The notes under the pieces are model-generated. The model was not told the origin of the DNA, did not search any database, and was given only the letters and a program-made list of their open reading frames with translations. The translations under genes were made by a program, and so were the position numbers. Positions 35,101-48,029 of a stretch of 64,000 bases of DNA are shown here, piece by piece; position 1 is the stretch's first letter, and every line of letters starts with the position of its first letter. The stretch lies in assembly GCA_951213105.1 (NCBI GenBank), contig OX578138.1:65075040-65139039 (forward strand), written 5' to 3'. The DNA is from Amaurobius ferox (lineage: Eukaryota > Arthropoda > Arachnida > Araneae > Amaurobiidae).

Positions 35101-38100
35101 TAGATGGGCATTATTTCCTGTTTGGTCACAAAGTTTCTTTGTTCAAGACTTTTAATTGCATGATCGACTGACTGTTTGTACATGATTATCAATAGGTATT
35201 TTTTTTGTAAACAACCCCCCCCCCCCCCCACACACACACAAACCTTAATTTTCTGGCAAAATGTCTCCATATTTTTACTTTCTCAGACTATAGAATTAGA
35301 AAATACTGTTTCCACAAATATTTTTTCTATTTCAAGATTTTGATGCCAATACATGTTTTAAGACCTGCTGAACACATTTTGACTATTTTAGAGTAATATT
35401 CATCTGTTGTCCATTGCTAGTGTACACAATAGCTGCCATAAATACTGATGGATTTTCACGAAACTTTATATCTGGCTTTGTTATCAAAAAATCTAGAATT
35501 AGATAGAATTTTTTGAAATTCGAGTGAAAACTTTTTTTAGTGAAATTTCATATTTTCTATGGTAGCATGAGACAAAAGTTTGCATAATGATGCATAAAAG
35601 GGATTATACTCAATGATCACAAAAGTTAACAGCTTCAATCATTATAGTGATGCTACTCAGCTGATGAAGATTCTTTTTGTGAAGAAAGAATATATTAGAA
35701 GTTTTAAAACTTTTTCAGTAGTCAGGTTACGAAATGAAATATATATGTTCGCATAATACAAAAATGCATATACATAAAATTATTTAAGCATATATATAAT
35801 TTGAATTAATATATATAAGTTTTTATCCAGTTAAAAATACTTTATATTGAAAACAAATGCTTCCATATGGTAACGCGCAAGTTTTCACTAATGATAACAA
35901 CTAATATTAATCTTTAATAAAAAATAAAATATAGCAATGTATTTAAAGATGTGAATATATTAATTTTAATATACCTTACCAAATTGGTTGCTTTTTTTAT
36001 TTGCCTAAATCCAATATTTTAATTCCACTTTTTAGAAAATATCCCTTCAAAAGGTTCATATCCATTTTTCAAAATAGGAAAATATGTATTATGCAAAAAT
36101 AATTAAAAAATTAACCTTAATAAGTAACCAGAATATAAAAATAAGCTAGTCTAGTCAATCTAATATGCAACATTTAGAAGATGGATGGGAAAAGATATTA
36201 ATGGACTCTAGGCAATTCACGTGAACATATGCGAATTAAAAAATCAACCCATAATAATAGTCAAAATATGAAAAAGTTAGTTTAGTCAATCTAATATGCA
36301 ACGTTTGGAAGATGGAGATGGATGGAAAATATACTAATGGACTCTCGGCGATTTATGGGAACATAAAATAAATTGATTAATCGTGCTGTTTATGCGAAAA
36401 TAATTAAAATATTTAGCTTAATAATTAATCAGAATATAAAAATAAGCTAGTTTAGTCAATCTAATATGCAATATTTAGAAGATGGAGATAGATGGAAAAA
36501 GATACTAATCGACTCTTGGCGATTCACGAGAACACAAACTGAATTGCACAATAACACTGTTTATGTGCAAATAATTATAAAATTAACAATTCAACAATTT
36601 ATGCAAAATTAATTTAACAACTTTTAAGAAGTACATTTATTACTTCCATGAAAAAACGATCTTTTACATTTCAAGCAGCGGTAAACCATCATTATCACGG
36701 CGATTTAATTGACATTACCATGCACAAGGCTGTAAATCCCCATTGTTACGTTGATTTGGTTGAAATTAATAAATTTACATTGGCTTTCACAGAAGACAAT
36801 TTTAAATAGGAAACTATGCAAATTCTGTAATCCACAGTATGAGGAAGTTTCCCGCAGAAACTACGGAGAATCCGTAATAATAAGTGAGAAGTTTGCCAAG
36901 TTGAAATTTCCCTGATTTTTCCAGAATTTTGAACAAAAAATCGATTTTTCCTGCAATTTCCTTGACATTTTAGTCCACTTTCAAATTCCCTGTATGTTCC
37001 GGGTTTCCAGAGTGCGCACAAACCCTGACCTTTACTTGAACTACATCTTGCTAACATTTGTTTAATGGTAAAAGTACATTTATTTGTTACAAGATGTTCA
37101 TTAACAGTATTTGTTTTCTGCTTTTTTATTGGCATTGGGGTATTTGTATTTTGCAAAACTTGGAACCTCTTGCAAAGTGGAAAATATTTTCACAATTAAA
37201 TGAAATATACTGAGGATTCACGATGCTACAGCAAAATAGTCCTTCATTTCACAAATTATACATTTGGAAAATATTTTCACAATTATAACCTTTTCCTTAC
37301 GGCGGTACAACAGTTGTACCACTGAAATTCTTTTGAAACTCTCAATCTTCTTCTGAAAACTTGAAGAATGCCTGCAGCCCTTCCTTCAAGTTTCTCCTGA
37401 CTGAAAGGGGAACAAGTTACGAACAAAAGACAAGGTCATTGAAGGTGTTTATTTAGAGGGGTGGAATTTTCAGATATTTTGCCGTTATGGAGTTGAAAAA
37501 ATGGATTCTTGGAGCCGTAATGTAAAGATTAAACAAAATACATAGAAGATTGGGTACAAATGCTGTTTTTTATGATGCTGCAGCAAAATAGTCCTTCATT
37601 TCACTAATTATACATTTGAAAAATGGTCTTTACATATAAAACATGAAACAATAACAAAAATTTGAGTTGATGCAAACAGATTGCAAAAGTGAAAAATATT
37701 TTCATAAATAAAATATACCAAAGATCACACACAAATGCAGTTTTTTGTGTTGCTGCTGCAAAAGAGCATTATTTCAGAGCACAGCACTTGCAGGGTAAGA
37801 AACCCCCATTTCAAAATATTTGTACCCGCAGATTCCTTGGACAAAAAGCAAAAGAACTCTAAAAAATAAAAAAGTGGAAATTCACGAAACATATTGCCCG
37901 CAGATACTGGGACAGTACTGTATAGTATGATTACCACAATTTTGGAAACATTACTGCAAATGTTTCTATAAATATGATAAATCACGTAAAACATTTAAAT
38001 ATTAAGCAAAATAATGAAAATGTTAATATTATTCATAGGCAAGCAAACAAGACAAAAAGCAAAATACCTCAGACTCTTCGGAGCTTTCTTCATCAGAGCA

Positions 38101-41100
38101 CTCTATTAATAATTCTGGAATCTCTGTAATATCCACAATTTCAGATTTATCATTTTCAATGATTTCCACCTGCAATTAATAAATTTTAAATAATAACTTT
38201 GACAGTATTTCTTTATGTTGTAATAGCTTATACAAATAATACATATCTGACGTCACTGTAGAATATGCACACATGACATTCTACAAACTAGCTGTCTCAA
38301 TTTTATTATTTATATTCATTTCAATAATTTACTTTTATTTTATTGTATAAAATTATACATAAAATGAACATCTAAAACTTTACCTTGTCATTTTCGATTA
38401 ATTTATATTTGACAAGTTGACACTGTGCTAACTTGTCAAACATAAAATGTCATACAGTGGTTGCATTTTTATGTAAAATTACAAATAAAATAACTTCAGA
38501 CAATTATATTTTGTCATCGTTTGCAAACCCTTCTAATTAAAAATAAAGTACTCATAGTCTGCATTTGCCTCAAAATGGAATCAGCACCAGGATTAACTAC
38601 TGAGTGTTATGAAAATATGATAAGAATCTTTTTTTTTAACTTTCCCTACATACATAGTATAATGTATTAGGAAAGTAATATTGTATAGGGAAAGTATTGT
38701 GTGTGTGTGTGGGGGGGGGGGGGGGGGGGGGGGGTCAAAAATTTGAATTCGAGTTTTTAATGGAAGACAATGTTTCAAGCATCTCTGAACTCGAATAAAA
38801 TATTTTTGAAGTGATGTCTGTGTGTATTGTGTGGATGTGATATCTCGTGAACAAATGGAGTGTTTCGAATTTAGTTTGGTATGATTATTTCGATCCGTGA
38901 ATATTAGAAATGCAATCAAATATTTGGAAAACCACTAAATATTCAAATGAATTTTTAAAAAATCATAAAAAATCAAGACATTTAATAATGTTAAATGAAT
39001 AATCACTTCGTACATATTTTTTTTTACTCTAGGATGAATAACACAAACTTTAGAAAGCTAGCTTGAACGGTTCTTGAGATACTGTGTGTTTCTTAAATAA
39101 ATGTATATAAAAATAAATAGTAGTAAGTATTAAATATGTGCATAAGATATTACACATTTTTTAAATAAATGTATATAAAAAAATACATAAAAATGAACAG
39201 TAGTAAGTATCATTAAATATGTAACATTTAGTAAAATATTTGGCAAAATATCACCAAATTGATATCTTTTAATGTGAAGCTGAATTCATGAAAATGTTGC
39301 TAAATTGGCAAAAATGATGTTAAAGGTACGAAAATGACACCAAATTGATGAAATTATAATTAACATTTATAATAATAAAAGAAGATATTGGTCTGTTTGT
39401 GTCATCTATAGTGAAAAATATAAGTGTTGTACGGCTATGAAATTTGGTGCACAGGTACTTCAGGACACAGGACGATGCAAAGATTTCTTTAAAATTCAAA
39501 TTAGTTTTTTAGTTATTTTATATTTTAGCAAAATTTTTACTAAAATGATTTCCTTAGTGACTGAAAGTATTATCTCAGAGTTTCCATCATGACATCCTTG
39601 GAAAGATTAAAAAATTCTCTTTCAAACAAATGTTGAGTGGAATCCATACGATTAATAGTCAAATTTTTAAAATATGTATGCTTTTCATGTGTTGAGGATA
39701 GAATTTATCTTCTATTTATAATAATAAAGGTGTTAGTCTGTTTATGTTGTCTATAGCAAAAAATCTAAGCGCCACATGGCCATGAAATCTGATACACAGG
39801 TACTTCAGGAACCGGGACGATGCACCTCGACTAGCTTTTTAGTTGTATTATGTTTTAGCATGATGTTCAGACAAATGAGTTCTTTAGTGACCAAAAATAT
39901 TATTTCTGAATTTCTATCTTGACACCATTGGAAAGATTGAAAAATCCTCTTTCAAACAAATTAGAATTGATAGAGATCTAGATTGAATAGAATCAATATG
40001 ATTAATAGTGGGATTTTCATGAATATTAAAAATATATATACTTTGTGTGTTAAAGACAATCTCCCAAGATATCAGGCAACCAGAATATTCTAGTAGAGTT
40101 TTCATCTTAACAGCATTGGCACAGTGTTTTTATATTTTTTTTATTGTTGTTATAAGTGGGCACATTTTTGCTATTATAAGCATTCTTTGGTTTTTAAGAA
40201 TTCACTGTGAGTTCTGGTGTGGTTGTAGGTTTGCATCTTAAATCCTGGGCATTGCCGGCTTTTCTAGAACATTCCGGTATTGTCCAGAATTTAAAATGCG
40301 AATCTCTGATAAAAACTAAACCAGAACTCATAACAATTTTCCGAAAACCAAAGAACATTTTAACAATATGCTCAATTATTACAAAAATAAAATAAAAACT
40401 GTTGTGTGAGTGAACACATGGCTAAGCCACAACCATTTGTTTTAAATCCTGTGCATATTTTCTAGTATTTTAATATAATATTATATTGCTTAGCAGATGT
40501 TGGCAATATTTCTAACTACCAAATTAGATTTGTGTGAAATTAAAGTTAATTTGGTATTTCAAAATAATTTTACTTGTTGTCATCCAGAAAAGTGGTATCA
40601 GTGTACTTTTCATTATTAAAAACATTATGCCCTGGATCTTGTCCATCACTATTTCACATTGAAAGAAGTGAAGTACTTGCATTATGTAGGGAAAGTCATA
40701 TGCCATCCACATCAGATTTTTACTTTTCTCTACAATATACACAGTATATGCAAGGGGAAAGTAATGTGATGGGGTCAAATATACAACCTTTAGAATGTGA
40801 TAGATTTTATATGTTTAATGAATGCCCGATTACAAATCGGCAATTTTTTAATGTCTGGGATATGACATCCCTTAAAAGCAAAGAGCAATTGAATGAAATC
40901 TGTCACAATCATTTAAATTGTCAAACAGAGCCCTATTGATTTTTGAGCTAAATAAACCAAGGGAATGACTACAGTTTATTGAACATTTATCTGAAAGTTG
41001 CAAAAATGTTCTGAAAATAATTGAAAAAATATGCTATAAGAATAGTTATTTTATATATGATTTGTTTAGAAACAAATAACATGGTTTATAAGATGCAAAC

Positions 41101-44100
41101 AATCACCATTTTTGATATATTGTTTACTAGAAAATATACCTGAAGTTGACGAAGGAAGGGGGTCATCGTGTTTATTTTTTTGCTATAAACAGACTATTGA
41201 TAAAGTGTTTTTTGGTATTCGAGAATTTGCTGTAAGTTCTTGTAAAAGAAATTAAAAGAATGCTTTAATAATATGCCCGCGCTTAGCAATCATAATAGAA
41301 AAAAAAGTCTTCTTGAGATAAATAGTTTCAGATCCTGAAGTACCTGTGTACCAAATTTCATGGACATACGTTTAGTTTTTCCACTACAAACAGCATATAC
41401 ATACAGACTGACATCTTCCTTTATTATGTATAGCTGTATCCATGCATAGCATCTGCATTCTAGGCATCTGGGAAGTTTTAACAATAGGACTCTGAAAATA
41501 ACAATTTAATTGGCTCTAAGTTTTGCATTTCTTCTCTTGGTGAAATTTATTTCGAATATTTCCTTCAGAATGTTAAAATCTATCAAATTCATTTGTTATA
41601 GCTTCATAAACAGTTTCATTGGCACTCAATGCCCTTCTATGTGCATTATAGCAAACTACAGCAGTAGAAATAAAAAATAAACCACTAGTTACAAAAATAA
41701 ACAATAGAAAGCAAAAATAAACCACTAGTTACAAAAACAGGGTTGACAGTATGGGAGTCAAACACCCTAAAATAATTCACTTTGTATTGCTACAGTTTTT
41801 AAAGACTGCAAGCACCCTGTATATACTATCATAATCGTTTAAGAATTATCAATGTTTTCCATAGGAAATAAGGTATGGAAATCTTAAAACTTGAATTTTG
41901 ATAAGAATTACTAAATATTTTACTGGCTTTAATTTTTTCACATAATACATCTACAGATAAAAGTAGATAGAGGTACTTGCATTTGTTCGAGTTATCGTAT
42001 CCACACCTCACACATACAGATGGGTATTTTAATAAAAGTGTTCAGGAGACCTGAAAATGTTCTTATCAGCTAGAATTTCAAATTCGAAAACTTTCTGGGA
42101 AATAATACTTTATACAAAAGTATGAGAAAGTAGTAATGGAAATAATTTTCATTGAGTAAATTAAAAACCTTGTTTTGAATTTATTCAATTTCTTTCTCTT
42201 TTACAGTTATTTTTGTAATTCTTTTGCAACTTGAAGATATACATAGATTCAAATAGAAAATCAAAAGTAGTAACATTTAAAAAAGCAATTCAAGAAATTA
42301 TAAAAGCTTCTTGAAACAAATAAATACATATTATAATTAAATTGACAATTAAGAAGTATTAGATATTCATAAAAAAAAAAATACTTCATCATCAGCATCA
42401 TCATCATCATCCTCATGAAGACACATTAATGATAAAACTGGACCGTTACTCATCTGAGGTTCACTACAACATGGAGTTTCAGAAGACTCTAAACTCTGTA
42501 AAAAAATAAATAAAAAATAAAATAAAAATAAAAATAACTTCTCTTAATACTAGAATGACAGAAGCGGCCATTTTGACCGCATAACTGCTTTGAGAAATAA
42601 TTCCTCCAAAATGGCTAATCCCAGCTCATTGAAATTTTATAACTTTTCTTATTTTAATTATTTCTTTAAGAAAATAACAAAAGTCATAAAATTTCAATGG
42701 GCTAGGATTAGCCGTTTTGGTTGAATCATTTCTCAAAGTAGTTATGCAGTCAAAATAACTACTTCCATCATTCCAGTGTTAATATAAATGAATATCAAAA
42801 TTAAAATGTTCATGGTGGGAGGACGGAATGAGGATTGATAACCAAACATTTTATTTTCCATTTTTCTGCATACCATTTCTCTTAACTTCAACAGGTTTTT
42901 GGGAGAGGAAGTTGTAATCCCCAAAATAACCTTTTTAGTGACACCACTGTACCAAGAGAACGTTATGGGAGCTATTCAATACGGGAGTTAAGACTAGCAT
43001 TAACACAAATATGCTTAAACTTAGTATTTAAATCTATAATTTTTCCCATATAGACGTAAAAATGCGAGGAATCTCACAGGAACAGCAATGTATTGCAAAC
43101 CACTTGCTTGTTTTCCCCCATTCTAAACAAAATCTCTGAATACTGAATACTACTTGTTCGAACTGTTTAATTTAGCATTTATCTGTATAAGAATTTGAGC
43201 ATTTTTAATGCACCTGAAAATTTCTAAAAGAAATGAAGCATGACCTGTTCAGACCTGTAATGGAACTGAAAACTCAAAAATCCACATTCACTTTCTCGGG
43301 TTACCTAAACTCTGTTGTGTATGATTAGAGCCATAACGAGATATCCTTGAACTGAAACAAAATTTTTAAACAAATGTTTGCTATCTTGCTAATAGTACAT
43401 ATCTTTACATGCATCTTACTAATAGTTTGGAAATGTATTTTTTTGCAGCTTTATTACGGCGAAATTCGCTAATTTAAACAAAAAATTATAAGCAACAAAA
43501 GAAAACATTTCAAATTGAAACCCCAGTCTCGCACCTATGAACTAGTCAGCACATTGTATAATCTGTTTGATTTTGCAGAATGTTTTCATCCTGAATTATA
43601 GCTGACCTAGAAATCGCAAAATCGAAGAGAAAAAAAGCTGCAGCACATAAGGTTTTTTTTTACAAACACCCGGCTGAACATTCATTATGCATTCAAAGCA
43701 ATAACCAATAATTTTGTTTGCTAACAATTGTTAAATTTTTACAAACTGTTTCAGATTTTTTATTTTTATTATTTCAAAAATTCTTTTTTATTAAAATTTT
43801 CACGTTTTTCTCTCAGTTGATCGTAAAATTGACACAACATGGCACAAATTAAGATGAAAATACAGTTTCTGTAGCAGTTTGTATTGTAGCAGGTAAGAGC
43901 AATAGGCGTAATTAGTATACAGACCCTGAACTTGCATATTTGGAGTGAACCCAATCACTTTTCGGAACACACGTTAGAATACTTGCATATTCTACTCGAA
44001 GATCACAGCAAGTTTGTAGGCATATAATCTATGCATATGTTTGCTATCTACAAAATTTTACTTTTCATGCTTAACTTCTGGAGAAGAGTGTATAGCGAAA

Positions 44101-47100
44101 TTGTATAATAAAGTACATTATAAGTATATTAGTGTTAGTGTAAAAATGAACAATGAAAAGTATATTTTTTGTCAATTTTTAGAGCAACTAAAAATTTCTT
44201 ACACTGCTGTCTTCATTTTCTTCTTTTCCATCACAGGAAATGACACTGTCTGAATCATCACATATTGTTTCGTTTTTAATAATAATTTTAGCATCAGTTA
44301 CCTAAAATAAAATAAAAATGCAATAATGATGCAACAATACAGAATATACTAAGCATCTCAACAAATTTGCTCTTGGGGCACCATTAAAAAAACTAATCAC
44401 TATTATTTAGAGGTAACATTAAAAATGTCTGAAAACTTTTAGTGTGAAAAACAGACCCTTCACAAAAATCTAAATACAAAAAATCTGATGTGGGCAGCAC
44501 ATGACTTTCCCTGCAGATTCAAATTCATTTTTTTTCATTTCTTTAATAATTCATTAAATTGAGTTTAATTGCACAAAATAACACTAAATTTGCATTTTTA
44601 ATTCAATTTCTGTTTTTATTTGGTAATTAGACATTTTTCTATAAGTGGCATAACTAAATGCGAAAAATCTCAAATATCTCGAAAATGGTTAGTCCTAGAG
44701 TAATAGAGTTGTTCTTATTATTTTTCTCATCAAAAATTACGTATAAAAAAAGCATTTAATTGTTATATTTGAGCATATGTAGCTTTTTTTTTAGAGGGCC
44801 ATTTCGTAAAAAAAGGCAGGTTGTTCTTTTCCGAATAATACCAAAATCTAATCAGCATCAGAGTATCCTCCAAGTAACTTATCTATCACATTTTGTGAAA
44901 TTTGGTCAATTAGTATTTTAGTTAGAGTGGATACATGACATTTTTGCGGGCCATTTCGTAAAAAAAGGCAGGTTGTTCTTTTCTGATTAATACCAAAATC
45001 TAATCAGCACCAGAGTATCATACAAATAACTTAGCTACCAAATTTTGTGAAATTTACTCAATTAGTATTTTAACTAGAGTGGATACATGAAATTTTTACG
45101 GGTAATTTTGCAAAAAAATGCGGGTTCTGTTTTTACAAATCGTACCAAAAACTAATCAGCACCAGGATCACGTCCATGTGACTTACATACTAAATTTTAT
45201 CAAAAAAAGGTCCATTAGTTTGTGAGTTAGAGTGGATACATACATTGCACAGACACACAGACGTCACGCTAAAAATAGTTTTTTCGTATTCTAGATCTGT
45301 CAAAACGTGTAGATCCGTCGAAAACTCAAGTTGTGATTTTCGACATGATTCCAATACTTTCCCTATACATTACCATGTATTGCAGGGAAAGTAAAAATCT
45401 TATGTGGGCAGCACATGACTTTCCCTGCAGACTTATATACACATTCTCTTTATTTTAATTAAATTTAATTGACTTATAATTCATTTTCGTTCTCATTTGG
45501 TTGGACTCATTTTCATAGGTGCCGCAGAGAAAATACGAAAAAACTAAAATATCTCGAGAACGGCTAGTCCTAGTGTAATGGGGTTAGTCTTATTCTTTTC
45601 TTCGTTAAAAATTACGTATAAAACAAGCATTTATTGGATATATTTGAGCATACATAGCTTTTTATTTTAGATTTTGATGAGTTTTGCTGGCCATTTGGCA
45701 AAAAAGGGCAGGTTATTTTTTTCCGAATAGTACAAAAATCTAATCAGCACCAGACTGACCCACAAGTGACATATCTACTAAATTTAGTGAAATACGGTCC
45801 ATTAGTTTTTCAGCTAGAGTGGATACAAGCTTTTGCAGGCCATTTAAAAAAAAAAGGCAGGTTCTTTTATCTTGAATCGTACCCAAAACTAATCAGCACT
45901 AGATTCGCCCACAAGTGACTTACATACCAAATTTTATGAAATTTGGTCCATTAGTTTTTTAGTTAAAGTGGATACAAAATCTGCACAGACAGACAGACAC
46001 ACAGACGTCACGCTAAAAATAGTTTTATCGTATTCTAGAGGTCCCGAAACGTGTAGATTCGTCAAAAACTCGAGTTGCGATTTTCGACATGATTCCAATA
46101 CTTTCCCTATACATTACCATGTATTGCAGGGAAAGTAAAAATAGGGCTTGAAGAAGGATTGCAATAGATATTTTCAAATATAAGGTTTGAATTATAAAGG
46201 GGAAAAAAAACTTATTTTCATAGTATTAGTTTAAACAATGTAATATCATTTACATTCTTTACGTTCAAAAAGCTATTAAATAAAGCGAAAAATTTAAAAA
46301 CTAAATTTTCTGGGGTTTTATCCTTACCCAGACCATCCGACCTAACTGAATGGTTAAGCTAACTGTTTGGACGGTCGGGACAGTGCCACCCAATTCAGAT
46401 CGGAACCTAATGGGGGTGGCAATCACAGGAACCATACAATCCTCCCCATAAAACCAACTCTCGGATAGACTTTTGGACTTTCAGATATAACGTGCCCATA
46501 CTCCTCATAGACCTGGAGATAGTTTTGGGGCAGTGTTGAGGATCGAACTCGGGTCTACTGCATGCGATCCTCTCGCCTTAATCACTGAACCTACCAAATT
46601 TTATGAAATTTAGCCAATTAGTATTTTAGTTAGAGTTGATACACGAAATTTTTAAGGGCAATTTCGCAAAAAAAGTGCGGGTTCTGCTTTTACGAATCAT
46701 ACCAAAAACTAATCAGCACCAGGGTCATACCCAAGTGACTTACTAAATTTTATGAAATTCGGTCCATAAGTTTTTGAGTTAGAGTGGATACACAGACAGA
46801 CAGATACACACACAGACGTCATGCTAAAAATAGTTTTTTCGTATTCTAGAGGTTTCGAAACGTGTAGATCCATCGAAAACTCGAGTTGCGATTTTCGACA
46901 TGATTCCAATACTTTCCCTATACATTACCATGTATTGCAGGGAAAGTAAAAAGGGTCAACATAAAATACCATATTTGGAAAAAAAGATTTCACAAAATTT
47001 CAAAAGAGATAATTTTGTAAAAAAATTCAAACTTTCTAATCGACTCAAATAAGTTCAATGAATAATTAAAAATATATATTTTAAAAAATATGAACACTAA

Positions 47101-47986
47101 ATATCTGATCAGTTATAGTAAATAATCTTAAGAGTTTCCCTAGGATTGCCTAGAACTCCCTACCTAAGTATACTATTTGCCATAGCAAGTAGTCATATGT
47201 ACACTTGTTACTTCCATGACACATATTTCTGATACACAATACAATATAACATAGTATAATGTATAGGGAAAGTACTGTGACACTTTGAAATTTGAATCAG
47301 AATTTTTGATAGAAGCACATTTGAAGCATCCATGAACTTGAATCGAACATTTCTGAGGTGATGTCTGTATGTTAGTGTGTCTGTTTATGAGTCTGAGGAA
47401 TGGAGTATTTTGGAAATAAATAAATATATATATATATATATATAACAATTATTATAATCTCTGAATACTGGAACCTATTAAATGTTTGGAAGACCCTTCC
47501 CAAAATTTTTGAAAAGTCAGGGTTTTCAATAAAGTTAAAAAAATAATAATTTCATGTGTAATTCTTCATTAGAAATGAATGGCACAAACTTTAGCATGAA
47601 CTATTAAAATATTGCACATTTCAAATAAATGTATAAAAAATTACATAAAATTTAAAAAATATGATGTGGGCAGTATATGACTTTCTCTACAGACTCACAT
47701 CTATTTTCTTTTTTATAATTCATTATATTGGGTTTAATTGCCAAAAATGACAAGGATATTTATTTGATATATATCCAATTTAAAGTTTCAATATTTTTCT
47801 TTTTCATTTGATAATTTAATGCATTTTAAAATATCACCAACTTCTCGAGAATGCCACATCTTAGAATAATGGGGGTTGATCTTATTTGTTTTGCCATGAA
47901 AAATTATGTAGAAAATAAGCATTTAATTAATATATATAAACGTATTTAGTTTTTTTTTTAAGATTCTGGTGATTTTTGTAGGCCAT

Positions 47987-48029
<43 letters not shown>

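Noticed and set aside
36746..37156. 136-codon minus-strand frame
   Set aside because: Crosses the CAGGGTT terminus and a block shared with 25600-25760; repeat sequence, no domain.
38593..38919. 108-codon minus-strand frame with a Pro run
   Set aside because: The Pro run comes from a poly-G tract in a repeat copy; no coding signature.
40574..40939. 121-codon open frame on the plus strand
   Set aside because: It runs across the junction of two inverted repeat-family copies and shows no domain; the length is plausible by chance.
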